Source: Melioribacteraceae bacterium | GTDB lineage: Bacteria > Bacteroidota > Ignavibacteria > Ignavibacteriales > Melioribacteraceae | Length of the DNA: 64,000 nucleotides | Reading direction: 5' to 3' | NCBI GenBank assembly: GCA_021647785.1 | Contig: JAKIUC010000005.1 | Span: 1 to 64,000, forward strand | Shown here: positions 26,477 to 35,794 of the stretch, piece after piece | How the letters are laid out: every line of letters begins with the position of its first letter | How positions within the stretch are numbered: the stretch's first letter is position 1 | Position numbers and translations under genes: made by a program | The notes under the pieces: model-generated | The model's input: only the letters and a program-made list of their open reading frames with translations | Told to the model about the DNA's origin: nothing | Databases searched by the model: none

Positions 26477-27328
26477 TTAAATAATAAAATTTGAAACATC
26501 TGTTTCAAAATTTTCTTTGAAATTTATTTCACTACGATGAAAAACTACAGAGTTTGAAGGCACAGAACGAGTAAGCCAAACATTGCCGCCAATTGTAGCA
26601 CCTTTACCAATTATGGTTTTACCACCAAGAATAACAGCATTGGAATAAATTATTACATCATCCTCAATTGTTGGATGCCGCTTTTTTTCAGCCAAATCCT
26701 TATCAACACTTAATGCTCCAAGAGTTACTCCTTGATATATTTTTACATTATTACCAATTACAGCGGTTTCACCAACAACAATACCAGTACCGTGATCGAT
26801 AAAAAAAGATTCCCCAATTGTTGCACCGGGATGAATATCAACTCCGCTAATTTGATGTGCGTATTCAGTAAATATTCTTGGAAGTAGAGGTACATCTATC
26901 TTGTACAACTCATGTGCTAATCTATAAACTGCAATTGCAAAAAAGCCTGGATAGGCAAGTATCACCTCGTCAATACTCTTTGCGGCAGGGTCTCCCTTGT
27001 AAATTGCTTCTGCATCTTCAAGTAACAGAGAATGAATTCTCGGAATACCATTAAAAAATTTGTTTGAATATTCTTCAGCATTCTTCTCAATTCCATTGTT
27101 GAGGGAAATTAAAATCTCCTGCAAATTTCTTCTAAGCAAATATATTTTACTCTTAATTTCCTCCGAGTTGAAATATCTTTTAACAGAATAATGTGCAAAA
27201 AGAAGTTCAAGCAAGTCATTTAAAAAACTCTGCGAGCTTAATTTTATTGGGTTTCGTGCCTTGTACTCTTTTCGTTTCTCTAATAATTTATCCGCAAATA
27301 TGGATAAACTATGATTAGTATTAATCAT
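26477..27328 (-). CDS. cysE: serine O-acetyltransferase
   Basis: 283-residue enzyme that acetylates serine with acetyl-CoA, the first step of cysteine synthesis. An N-terminal helical domain (about 1-130) precedes the left-handed beta-helix of hexapeptide repeats, with ISGVDIHPGATIG and FIDHGTGIVVGETAVIG, then GVTLGALS. The His and Asp of DHGTG are the catalytic pair in the family. The C-terminal tail (ENFETDVSNFII) ends in Ile, as in CysE tails that insert into CysK. Upstream, AAAGGAAATC precedes ATG. Its partner cysK follows directly downstream. Confidence 0.95.
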   Translation of the reverse strand: MINTNHSLSIFADKLLEKRKEYKARNPIKLSSQSFLNDLLELLFAHYSVKRYFNSEEIKSKIYLLRRNLQEILISLNNGIEKNAEEYSNKFFNGIPRIHSLLLEDAEAIYKGDPAAKSIDEVILAYPGFFAIAVYRLAHELYKIDVPLLPRIFTEYAHQISGVDIHPGATIGESFFIDHGTGIVVGETAVIGNNVKIYQGVTLGALSVDKDLAEKKRHPTIEDDVIIYSNAVILGGKTIIGKGATIGGNVWLTRSVPSNSVVFHRSEINFKENFETDVSNFII

Positions 27329-27526
27329 TATGATTTCCTTTTAAAAAATAATCTATTTAAAATTTTGGGGGCGTTAATTGGACGTTAACAAATGCAGGTA
27401 GTAAAGTATCCCGATTTGTGGAATTGAAATGTGAAACTTGAAGTAATATTAACTTTTGAAATTTGCATGTGCTAAAATAGCAAAATATTATGTAATTGTA
27501 AAATAGTCTGTTCTGTAACTAATATA

Positions 27527-27563
27527 AACCCCAACATTCGCGTGAATACTGGGGCTTATAGAA
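27527..27563 (-). terminator. possible hairpin upstream of cysE and after the small membrane gene
   Basis: CCCCAACATTC and GAATACTGGGG form an imperfect stem around GCGT, followed on the minus strand by TTTATATTAG. It would fit a terminator for the small membrane gene at 27693-28142 read leftward. Stem mismatches lower confidence. Confidence 0.4.
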
Positions 27564-27692
27564 GTATTGACGACTAAATCCTTGTTTTTTTTGTAAAGAA
27601 ATTGTAAGGGTAAAAAACATTATATTTTTCTTTTCTTCGCCTTTGCCTCAGCCTTGCGGTTTACCGCCATATGAATACTTCTCCATTATTTA

Positions 27693-28142
27693 TTAATTCT
27701 GTAAATTTTCAGTTGGTTTATTGATGAATCCAACAATTAAGCCAAAAAATAAATGTACCATTAAACTTGCTGATGCCATAAGAAGCGAGCCTGAAAAGAA
27801 TCCATCAAAGTAACTCATTCCATTCATAATAGACATCATTGGCATTACCATCACTTGTGCAACAATCCATGGAAGTATTCCATAAACTGCTCCTCGGAAA
27901 AAGGGATTATTTATTTTTATAACATTTACAAAATAATAGACATAACTAAGTGCAAGTATTATTCCCACCATAAAGTGCATTCCCCAACCAACTATTAAAT
28001 TGCCTCCAAACATTGAAGCTAACATTTTTGGAACATTCATTTCAATTCCCATAAGGTTTCCCATCATCATAAATAGAGTCATTCCTATTGTTCCAATAAT
28101 TCCAGCTAATATTGCTTTCGATAAGTGTGCATTCTTGTTCAT
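27693..28142 (-). CDS. small four-helix membrane protein (DUF6789-like)
   Basis: 149-residue, Met- and Gly-rich integral membrane protein with four predicted segments: about residues 9-28, 49-70, 86-106 and 120-141. It has no charged catalytic residues in the membrane. The pattern (GIIGTIGMTLFMMMGNLMG, FFRGAVYGILPWIVA, LMVHLFFGLIVG) resembles DUF6789, found in many Bacteroidota and marine bacteria near metal or stress genes. Its function is not known. It is alone, with a good gap on both sides. Confidence 0.6.
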   Translation of the reverse strand: MNKNAHLSKAILAGIIGTIGMTLFMMMGNLMGIEMNVPKMLASMFGGNLIVGWGMHFMVGIILALSYVYYFVNVIKINNPFFRGAVYGILPWIVAQVMVMPMMSIMNGMSYFDGFFSGSLLMASASLMVHLFFGLIVGFINKPTENLQN

Positions 28143-28476
28143 TTTATTTCTCCGTTTTTTATTAAAAAGTTATTATAAACTTAGAGAGTAGTTCTAAAGA
28201 AAACTGACAAGTAGCCGATAGTTGCTACTTCGGTTACTAATTTGTTCTAAAAAGATTTTGATTCTGAATCACTGAACAGCAGCAATCTCACCAACGGAAT
28301 TATAAAAAAATGAGTAACTTTCATATATCAAACATGTATGCAGAGAACAGTATTCTGTGCAAATAGTTTTTGAAAAAAAAGTGTTTCGCACCAAAAATTT
28401 AAACCCAGATTTCTACAAAAAAACCAGATTACTAATCTGGGCTACAAAATCAAATTTTTAATTCATAAATTTAGAT
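28143..28476. other. 334-bp intergenic region upstream of recQ
   Basis: Divergent spacer between the small membrane gene and recQ. I see two hairpins: AAGTAGC with GCTACTT near 28209-28231, and CCCAGATT with AATCTGGG at about 28405-28441, the latter just before recQ. No start-proximal open frame or known riboswitch was recognised. Confidence 0.4.
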
Positions 28477-30648
28477 ATGATAAAAAAAGCAGAAGAGATA
28501 CTTAAAAAAGTATTCGGGTATAATTCATTTCGTCCACTTCAAAAAGAAGTAATTGAAAATGTGATTTCCCAAAAAGACACATTGGTTATTATGCCAACTG
28601 GTGGAGGTAAATCGCTCACCTATCAAATACCTGCATTAATGTTTGATGGAATTACAATTGTAGTTTCACCCCTAATTTCATTGATGAAAGACCAAGTTGA
28701 GCAACTTAAAGAACTTGGAGTTGAAGCAATATTTTTAAATAGTTCATTAAGTCAGTGGGATTATCAATACAATGTTGAGCAAATAAAAAAAGGCGAAGTA
28801 AAATTACTTTATGTTGCCCCTGAAACATTACTACTTGATAGAACATTAGATTTACTTGAAAACTTAAATGTGGATTGTATAACAATTGATGAAGCCCACT
28901 GTATCTCTGAATGGGGGCACGACTTCCGTCCGGTTTATAGAGAGATTGCAAGTTTACAACCTAAATTTCCAAAAGCAGTATTTATGGCTCTTACTGCTAC
29001 AGCAACTCCTCAAGTTCAAAACGATATTGCTAACAATCTAAAATTGAAAGCAGCAAATCGCTTTATCGCCAGTTTTAATAGGGGTAATCTCTATCTGCAA
29101 GTTATTGAAAAAACTTTTCCTCTAAAGCAGATACTAAATTTTCTTGATAAACATAAAAACCAATCTGGAATAGTTTATTGCTTTTCGCGCAATCAAGTGG
29201 ATGAACTAACTGAAGAATTAGATGAACGAGGATTCTCTGTAAAGCCATACCATGCAGGGCTACCCGACAAAGTACGGATGAAGAACCAAGAGAAATTCAT
29301 TAAGGATGATATCCAAATTATTGTTGCTACAATTGCTTTCGGAATGGGTATCAACAAACCGAATGTTCGTTTTGTAATTCATTACGATTTACCAAAAAAC
29401 ATTGAGTCGTACTATCAAGAGATTGGGCGTGCCGGACGCGATGGCTTACGTGCCGAATGCTTACTCCTATTTGGTTATGGTGATATCAGAAAGATAAATT
29501 ATTTTATTGATATGAAAGAAGGGCGTGAAAAACTGGTTGCAAAACAACATTTAGATAAATTAGTTCGCTATGCAGAATCGTACGAGTGTAGAAGAATTCC
29601 GTTACTAACATATTTTGGTGAAGATTATACCCAAGCCAATTGCGGAATTTGTGATAACTGTACACGTGAGGTGAAAGACTTAGTTGATATCACTATTGAA
29701 GCACAGAAGTTTATGAGCTGTGTAAAACGTACTGGTGAAATATTTGGAGCAATGCATATTGTTGATGTTCTACTCGGTTCGAGAAATCAAAAAGTTCTTG
29801 ATAGAAAACATAACGAACTCTCTACATACGGAATTGGGAAGGAACACCCACGTGAAACTTGGCTCTCAATTTCTAATCAATTAATTGTTAAAAATATTTT
29901 AAGAAAAGATATAGAGTATGGTAGTATAAAAATAACAGAAGCAGGATATGCAGTACTGAAAGGGGAAGCAGAGGTTAAAGGTAAATTAGAAGTTGAAACA
30001 AAGTTTACAAGTAAGAGCATAACTACATTAGATTATGACAAAAAACTCTTCAGTATTCTCCGTACTGCACGGAAAAACATTGCTGATAAAAGTGGTTTGC
30101 CTCCCTATGCAATATTCCCCGATAAAACTTTAATTGAGATGGCTGCTTACTATCCGCAAACAGAAAAAGATTTAATGAACATACACGGAGTGGGGGAGGC
30201 AAAGTTCAAAAAGTATGGTGCAAAATTTATTCTTTTTATTTCAAACTATTGCAAGAAATTTAATATTCAATCTGTTACCCCTATTGGTTTTGATAAACGA
30301 AGAAAAACAGAAAGGGGAACTAAGAAATTAAGACACGAGATTATTGGCAACGAAATTAATTCTGGTAAATCTATCAGTTCAATTTTAAACGAGTATAATA
30401 TTAAGATTGATACTTTGGTTGAACATGTAACAAAATATAGTAATTTGGTTGCCCCTATAAATCCGCACGTACTGTTTGAGTATGTTAAGTGTAATGCTCA
30501 GGTACAGGGCGAAGTTTACAAGCACTTTGAAAAATTAGGTGATGAATTTCTTCGTCCAATTTATGATGCAATGAATGAAGAAGTGAGTTACCTTGAGTTA
30601 CGAATTCTTAAACTTGCTTATTTATTTCAAAGAAGAGATTCAAATTAA
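28477..30648 (+). CDS. recQ: ATP-dependent DNA helicase RecQ
   Basis: 723-residue superfamily 2 helicase for DNA repair and recombination. Walker A TGGGKS (41-46), DEAH box in TIDEAHCISEW (about 136), motif VI in YYQEIGRAGRDG. The RecQ zinc domain has C-x-x-R and C-x-x-C-x-x-C ending CGICDNC (about residues 385-400). After the winged-helix part come an HRDC domain (about 520-600) and a C-terminal extra helix-turn-helix region (KSISSILNEYNIK, about 630-700). Its stop overlaps the end of the convergent YwiC-like gene by 9 bp. Confidence 0.97.
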   Translation: MIKKAEEILKKVFGYNSFRPLQKEVIENVISQKDTLVIMPTGGGKSLTYQIPALMFDGITIVVSPLISLMKDQVEQLKELGVEAIFLNSSLSQWDYQYNVEQIKKGEVKLLYVAPETLLLDRTLDLLENLNVDCITIDEAHCISEWGHDFRPVYREIASLQPKFPKAVFMALTATATPQVQNDIANNLKLKAANRFIASFNRGNLYLQVIEKTFPLKQILNFLDKHKNQSGIVYCFSRNQVDELTEELDERGFSVKPYHAGLPDKVRMKNQEKFIKDDIQIIVATIAFGMGINKPNVRFVIHYDLPKNIESYYQEIGRAGRDGLRAECLLLFGYGDIRKINYFIDMKEGREKLVAKQHLDKLVRYAESYECRRIPLLTYFGEDYTQANCGICDNCTREVKDLVDITIEAQKFMSCVKRTGEIFGAMHIVDVLLGSRNQKVLDRKHNELSTYGIGKEHPRETWLSISNQLIVKNILRKDIEYGSIKITEAGYAVLKGEAEVKGKLEVETKFTSKSITTLDYDKKLFSILRTARKNIADKSGLPPYAIFPDKTLIEMAAYYPQTEKDLMNIHGVGEAKFKKYGAKFILFISNYCKKFNIQSVTPIGFDKRRKTERGTKKLRHEIIGNEINSGKSISSILNEYNIKIDTLVEHVTKYSNLVAPINPHVLFEYVKCNAQVQGEVYKHFEKLGDEFLRPIYDAMNEEVSYLELRILKLAYLFQRRDSN

Positions 30649-31404
30649 GAAAGCAATTCCATTTATCACAACAAAGAGAGAGCCGTAAATAAACTCTGCC
30701 ACACCAATTTGCTTTACTGTTTTACAGAAGTTAAAACGTGAAAACCCAATAGCAGAGCGGAGTGTAAGTATAAAGGCTCCTAAAATAGAGAGCATCGGAA
30801 GTAGATTATTAAAACTTGCGTAAATAATAAACAGGAAAAATGCACTATTCAAAATATGTGTTGGAATAATAGAAAACTCAAATCCCTTTATCCATTTCAC
30901 TTTCGCATTAATATAAATTACCGTTGGTACAGCTCTGCTTAGTAATAGTATTCCGAAAACAATTGGATTAATAGTGAATGAATTATCTATCATAACAATT
31001 GAGGTTGCTATTAAAGTCATAGAAAATATTGGAAGCAATTCAATAAAAAGATTTCGTGAAAAATTATAAAACTCGAAATATTTATATACAAGCAATATTA
31101 TTACTGCAGTATAAAACGGAAGTAACAGATAGAACTCTGTGTTAAGTAATGGAAAGACTAAAAGAAGAATTGCAATTGAAAGATAAAAGATTAAAAGAGC
31201 TATTGCAGTTGTTCTAAATTTCTTATTAACAGATTTCGTAGTTAAAATTTTGAAAGGCTGGTTCAATAAAAACATGAAAAAAGTTGCAAGGGCAAGTAGT
31301 AATCCATCCAGAGTAAAAGCAACAATTAGCGAAAGTAAAAGTGGTTCAAGTACAAAGCCCCAAGCACCATGTTCTTTGGGTAATGCAATTTTAGAGAGTA
31401 TCAA
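30640..31404 (-). CDS. YwiC-like membrane protein
   Basis: 254-residue membrane protein with seven or eight transmembrane segments. The N-terminus has the family-like KEHGAWGFVLEPLLL motif and a following RSAI/RAVPTVIYINAKV stretch, as in YwiC-type proteins of nitrate-respiring bacteria. Start TTG 31404 overlaps the stop of the upstream 55-codon ORF (TTGA) and has AGGA six nt upstream, so I keep TTG. Function unknown; the operon with a TauE-like permease suggests anion or respiration-linked transport. Confidence 0.75.
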   Translation of the reverse strand: MILSKIALPKEHGAWGFVLEPLLLSLIVAFTLDGLLLALATFFMFLLNQPFKILTTKSVNKKFRTTAIALLIFYLSIAILLLVFPLLNTEFYLLLPFYTAVIILLVYKYFEFYNFSRNLFIELLPIFSMTLIATSIVMIDNSFTINPIVFGILLLSRAVPTVIYINAKVKWIKGFEFSIIPTHILNSAFFLFIIYASFNNLLPMLSILGAFILTLRSAIGFSRFNFCKTVKQIGVAEFIYGSLFVVINGIAFLI

Positions 31405-31568
31405 TGTACATCCTTTCTAACATAATATATTGCTGGAGAATTTGAATTTGTGGCTGTGCGTACTTTCCCAAAAGAACCATCTTGATTTGTTGTAATAGCT
31501 TTATTATAAAAAGGTTTGGCGTGCAAAATATTTTTATACTGGAAATCTGTGTTGAATATTATATTCAT
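31401..31568 (-). CDS. 55-codon ORF coupled between a TauE-like permease and a YwiC-like gene
   Basis: Small protein beginning MNIIFNTDFQYK and ending AIYYVRKDVH. Its ATG directly follows the TauE-like gene's stop (TAAATG) and its TGA overlaps the TTG start of the YwiC-like gene, so all three are arranged for coupled translation. It has no membrane segment or known motif; it has a Gly/Asn/Thr-rich middle. Because it is bounded so tightly on both sides I treat it as real, but I cannot name it. Confidence 0.55.
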   Translation of the reverse strand: MNIIFNTDFQYKNILHAKPFYNKAITTNQDGSFGKVRTATNSNSPAIYYVRKDVH

Positions 31569-32318
31569 TTAAAACAATCCAAATAATTTTAAGGACATCA
31601 AACTTACTGCAATTATTAATATTATTTTAATATATTTTTCTCCCCCTTTAATCGAAAACTTAGCACCCCACCAAGCTCCAATCATATTTCCACTTGCCAA
31701 AGTTAAACCAAAACCCCAATCAACATTATCTGAATAAATAAAAATTAAGAGTGCAGGTATTGTATATATAAGCACTATAAATACTTTGTGCATATTTACA
31801 TAAACTAAAGATTGCTTCATTAAGTAGTGAAGTGAAGCCATTAATAAAAAGCCAACTCCAACCTGAATGAAACCTCCGTAAAAACCAATGCCAAACATTG
31901 CCAAATAAACGAAAAAATTTTGCTTGCGGGTAGGATTAGCAACTGCTGTTATACTCTTTCTCGGTAATACCAGTGTAATAATTACGCCAATCATAACTAT
32001 TGCAAGAATTTTTTCAAACATCTGATTGCTAATATTGGCTGCAAAATATGCACCAATTATTGCTCCGGGCAGGGTGAACAAAGCAAGTTTAAAACTTAAT
32101 TTAAATTGCGAGTGTTTCTGATTTTTAAAAGAAAATATTGCAGATAAGTTTTGAAAAAATATTCCAATTCTATTTGTTCCATTTGCAACAGCACCATCTA
32201 ATCCTAAAAAAATGAGCATCGGCAATGTTAACGTAGAACCACCTCCTGCATTAACATTTATGAACCCTGCAAGCATTCCGAAAAAGAATAAAAGAAATAG
32301 TTGAGAATAATCTGCCAT
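31569..32318 (-). CDS. TSUP-family permease (TauE/SafE-like)
   Basis: 249-residue integral membrane protein of the sulfite exporter/anion permease family, with seven or eight hydrophobic segments. The N-terminal LAGFINVNAGGGSTLTLPML and the repeat GFYGGFIQVGVGFLL match the two-repeat TSUP pattern. Members export sulfite, sulfoacetate or other small anions. It starts 80 bp from the divergent PAS kinase gene, so both may share the control region. The downstream 55-codon ORF and YwiC-like gene are coupled to it. Confidence 0.85.
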   Translation of the reverse strand: MADYSQLFLLFFFGMLAGFINVNAGGGSTLTLPMLIFLGLDGAVANGTNRIGIFFQNLSAIFSFKNQKHSQFKLSFKLALFTLPGAIIGAYFAANISNQMFEKILAIVMIGVIITLVLPRKSITAVANPTRKQNFFVYLAMFGIGFYGGFIQVGVGFLLMASLHYLMKQSLVYVNMHKVFIVLIYTIPALLIFIYSDNVDWGFGLTLASGNMIGAWWGAKFSIKGGEKYIKIILIIAVSLMSLKLFGLF

Positions 32319-32398
32319 AATAATTTAAAATAATTTTTAGGATATAATAATGTATATTACTCTCAAATTTACCAATAATTTATGTAATAGGTTTCGTA

Positions 32399-33625
32399 AT
32401 GGAAACAGATGCAAGAGAGCTTAAAGAACTTAAAGATGAAAATGAAAAACTAAAAGAATTACTTAAAAACAAAAAGAGTGATTCGTTAATTGGTGCTGAA
32501 GAAAAATATAGAACACTTTTTAGAGAGCTAAAAGATGTTGTTTACGAGAGTACACCAGAGGGGAAATTAATTGATATCAATCCAGCGGGTCTTGAACTAT
32601 TTGGATATAGCTCTTTGGAAGAACTTCGTAAAGTTAATATTGGTGAAGATTTGTATGTTAATCCGAATGAAAGATTAAAATTAATTGAACAATTTGAAAA
32701 AGATGGATTTGTAAAAAACTATGAAATAAAAATTAAAAGTAAAACGGGTAAAGAAATAGTAGCTCTTGAAACCTCTTTTTTAATTAAAGATGATGGAAAA
32801 ATTACTGGATATCGTGGAATAATAAGGGATATAACTGCAACTAAGAAGCATGAAGAATTATTAGTTAAGTATAACAATAAACTTGCAGAAGTTAATAGTC
32901 AGTTAAAAGAATCTGAAGAGAAGTTTAAAAAATTGAATGAAGAGAAAGATAAGTTTTTCTCCATTATTGCGCACGATTTAAAGAGTCCATTTAATGCTCT
33001 CCTCAATTTATCAGAATTTTTAGTAGAAGATTTATCCGAACTTTCAATTGAGGAGATTAAAACTTTTTCAATGGAAATTAATAAATCTGCACACAGTGTT
33101 TACAACTTACTTTTAAACCTTTTGCAATGGGCACAAATTAAAACTGGAAGATTGAAAGTAACTTCAGAAAAGATTGCTTTATCAAGTCTCTTAAATAACA
33201 CAATTGTATTATTAAATAGTGTAGCCAAGAAAAAAAGCATTCAACTTATTAACGAAATAGATAGCTCTCATTTTTTTAAGGGGGATAGAACAATGATTAG
33301 TTCCGTTCTTCAAAATTTAATTTCAAATTCAATTAAATTTTCTAAACGAAATGGAAAAATTGTAATTCAATCTTATATTGATAATGATAAAATAGTAGTA
33401 AACGTTATGGATAATGGGGTTGGTATTAGTAGTGAAAATATTGAAAAGCTATTCAAATTAAATGAACATCTTTCAACATGCGGTACAGCTAACGAATCTG
33501 GCACTGGACTTGGATTGATTTTAAGTAAAGAATTAGTTGAACAGAATGGTGGGAAAATCTGGGCTGAAAGTGAAGAACGCATTGGGTCAACATTTAGTTT
33601 TACACTTAATAAGAGTGATGTTTAA
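32399..33625 (+). CDS. cytoplasmic PAS-domain histidine kinase
   Basis: 408-residue sensor kinase without a membrane segment or signal peptide. A short coiled coil (1-28) leads into a PAS domain (about 34-146; ESTPEGKLIDINPAGLELFGY, ITGYRGIIRDIT), then a second coiled coil and a HisKA domain with His192 in IIAHDLKSPFN. HATPase motifs are NLISNSIKFSKRNG, DNGVGIS and GTGLGLILSK. No response regulator gene is next to it; the nearby regulator at 34372 has its own kinase. It probably senses a soluble cytoplasmic signal or redox state, but no cofactor-binding residues are evident. Confidence 0.9.
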   Translation: METDARELKELKDENEKLKELLKNKKSDSLIGAEEKYRTLFRELKDVVYESTPEGKLIDINPAGLELFGYSSLEELRKVNIGEDLYVNPNERLKLIEQFEKDGFVKNYEIKIKSKTGKEIVALETSFLIKDDGKITGYRGIIRDITATKKHEELLVKYNNKLAEVNSQLKESEEKFKKLNEEKDKFFSIIAHDLKSPFNALLNLSEFLVEDLSELSIEEIKTFSMEINKSAHSVYNLLLNLLQWAQIKTGRLKVTSEKIALSSLLNNTIVLLNSVAKKKSIQLINEIDSSHFFKGDRTMISSVLQNLISNSIKFSKRNGKIVIQSYIDNDKIVVNVMDNGVGISSENIEKLFKLNEHLSTCGTANESGTGLGLILSKELVEQNGGKIWAESEERIGSTFSFTLNKSDV

Positions 33626-33879
33626 GAATAACTTAAGAGAATTAGATATTAATCAATTCTCTTAAGTTATATTAATATTCACTAAGTGTGTACTTGGTTT
33701 CCTAAATAAATTATTTTTCTAATTGAATCAAATTGCAAGTATGGATAGTCTGAACGAATTGCTTCAATAGCCTCTGTAGAACTAAATAAGTTATTTCTAA
33801 GTTCTCTAAATCGCCTTTTAATTCTATAATCTCGCAGATTTTTTCATTAATCAGATTTCTATTAACCGGAATAATAGAA

Positions 33880-34385
33880 CTGCTTAATCGATACTATCTG
33901 GATTGGCTTTTCATGGGCTTAGTAAGAAAATTACATCCAATGCTTCACATGCAAACCACCGGCTGCATTATGAACTTAATGTTATTGATGAGCTTGGATT
34001 TAGTAACTATTTTCTTATTGTATGGGATATTATAATGGAGGCAAAGTGGCGTAGAATTATTACAATTGGGCGAGGCTCTGTAGCAGATAGTTTGGTAGCT
34101 TATGCTCTCGATTTTACACAAGTAGATACAATTAAACATAATTTGTACTTTGAAAGATTTTTGAATCGCGGAAGAAAAAGTCCGCCAGATATTGACATTG
34201 ATTTTTCTTGGAGGGAGCGGGACGAAATGATTAGGTATGTGTTCGATAAATATGGCTACGAAAAAGTTGCCATGATTATAACTCAATTAGATATGTACTC
34301 AATTGAAGATATAGGATTAATGAAGATTGATTTACTAAGCCAGAGAGCGTTAGGGGTCTTGCGAGATACTATTAGAGACATTTAA
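33880..34385 (+). pseudogene. dnaE2-type DNA polymerase III alpha fragment
   Basis: The ORF from 33903 to the stop at 34383-34385 reads pieces of a bacterial replicative/error-prone polymerase: RLHYELNVIDELGFSNYFLIVWDI, GRGSVADSLVAY, NLYFERFLNR, DIDIDF, RDEMIRYVFDKYG. From VAMI it jumps straight to DMYSIEDIGLMKIDLL, which in DnaE proteins lies well downstream, so an internal deletion has occurred. The N-terminal PHP and C-terminal parts are missing. No ribosome site or start fits. The stop falls inside the downstream sigma-54 regulator gene, overlapping it by 14 nt. A decayed copy, not an active gene. Confidence 0.75.
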
Positions 34386-35769
34386 TTTGGGAAGTGTTAT
34401 TAAAGCCCTCTCTTATTTTTCCCATTTTTTCTATTTTACTTCTTAAAGTACTTCTTGGTAAATCTAGTAACTCAGCTGCTAAAGATATATTGTTTTTAGC
34501 CTTTTTTATTGCCCACTCAATAATCTCCTTATCCTTCTCTAAAATATACTCACTATAGGAAGGGTAATTCACTTCAGAATTTTTAACTACTACTTGGTCT
34601 TCATTGTTTTTCTGGGCAATAGTTAATGAACTAAACATTTCTTCTTCCCATCCGTCCACGCTGGAAAGTGCAATCATTCTTTGAACAAAATTTTCTAATT
34701 CACGAACATTACCTGGCCAATTGTAATTAATAAGTTTTATCATAATTCTATTATCTAATTTAGAAATTCTGTTGCTAGAATTATATTTAAGAAAGAAGTG
34801 TTCAACCAAAGGAATTATATCCTCTTTTCTAACTCTTAGTGCTGGAATTTTTAGTGGAATAATATTTAATCGATAGAATAAATCGTTTCTAAATTTCTTT
34901 TCGTCAACTAATTCCTTAAGATTTACTTTTGTTGCAGCAACTATTCGTACATCAACTTTAACTATATCAGAACCGCCAACTCTAACTATTTCGCGCTCTT
35001 GTAATACTCTTAAAAGTTTAACTTGAACTTGAGTTGGCAAATCATCAATATCATCAATAAATAGAGTACCACCATTTGCACGCTCAAAATATCCAATATG
35101 TTTTTTGTCAGCACCAGTAAAAGAGCCTTTTTCATGACCAAATAATTCACTTTCTAAAAGTGACTCTGGTATTGCAGAGGCGTTAATTGCAATAAACGGT
35201 TTATTAATTCTTTCGCTATAAAAATGGAGTGAGTTAGCAACTATCTCTTTCCCAGTACCACTCTCACCTTCAATTAGAACAGAGTAATCATTTTTTGCAA
35301 CAATTTTAACTGTATCCATTACCTTTTTCATAGCTCCCGATTCAGCTATAATTTCTTTGCTTTCAAATAGTTTTAACCTCTTTTTTAATCCAATATTTTC
35401 TGTTTTAACTTTTGCAAGTTGGTTAATATTACTTAGTATTTGCAATAGCTTATCAGGAGAAAAAGGTTTGGTGATATAGTCATATGCCCCAAGTTTCAAG
35501 GCATCAATAGCAGTTTCAACAGTTGCGTAGGCAGTCATAACAACAAGAATTGTATTCGGAGATTTTTCCTTTACCTTTTTAAGTATTTCAATACCATTCA
35601 TTTTAGGAAGACGGAGGTCTGTAATTACAACATCAAAATTATTTTTGTAAAATATCTCTAATCCTCCAATTCCAGTACTGCTACTAGTTACATCATACCC
35701 TTCACTTTTTAAAGTATTAGTTAAACTAATTCTGGCTATTTTTTCATCTTCTATTAAAAGTATTGTCAT
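34372..35769 (-). CDS. sigma-54-dependent response regulator (NtrC family)
   Basis: 465-residue transcription activator. Receiver domain with acidic E7, D8 and phospho-acceptor D51 (VVITDLRLPK). AAA+ domain with Walker A GESGTGKE, GSFTGAD (the sigma-54 contact loop, Ser in place of Ala) and Walker B-type FIDDID. A C-terminal Fis-type helix-turn-helix (NNISLAAELLDLPRSTLRSKI). It activates sigma-54 promoters from enhancer sites. The kinase gene lies 25 bp upstream and a PhnD-like binding protein precedes that, so the three form one sensory operon. A perfect sigma-54 promoter lies about 2.7 kb away, next to the divergent transport genes. Confidence 0.95.
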   Translation of the reverse strand: MTILLIEDEKIARISLTNTLKSEGYDVTSSSTGIGGLEIFYKNNFDVVITDLRLPKMNGIEILKKVKEKSPNTILVVMTAYATVETAIDALKLGAYDYITKPFSPDKLLQILSNINQLAKVKTENIGLKKRLKLFESKEIIAESGAMKKVMDTVKIVAKNDYSVLIEGESGTGKEIVANSLHFYSERINKPFIAINASAIPESLLESELFGHEKGSFTGADKKHIGYFERANGGTLFIDDIDDLPTQVQVKLLRVLQEREIVRVGGSDIVKVDVRIVAATKVNLKELVDEKKFRNDLFYRLNIIPLKIPALRVRKEDIIPLVEHFFLKYNSSNRISKLDNRIMIKLINYNWPGNVRELENFVQRMIALSSVDGWEEEMFSSLTIAQKNNEDQVVVKNSEVNYPSYSEYILEKDKEIIEWAIKKAKNNISLAAELLDLPRSTLRSKIEKMGKIREGFNNTSQIKCL

Positions 35770-35794
35770 AATATAATTTGCATAGATTTTAAAT

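Noticed and set aside
27360-27480. A SAM or other sulfur riboswitch before cysE
   Set aside because: Only a weak hairpin is visible; no conserved riboswitch core was found.
33682-33843. A coding gene on the minus strand
   Set aside because: No start codon in the open stretch and a stop directly upstream; kept only as a possible remnant.
33903-34385. Intact DNA polymerase gene
   Set aside because: Internal deletion, missing N- and C-terminal parts, and no ribosome site.
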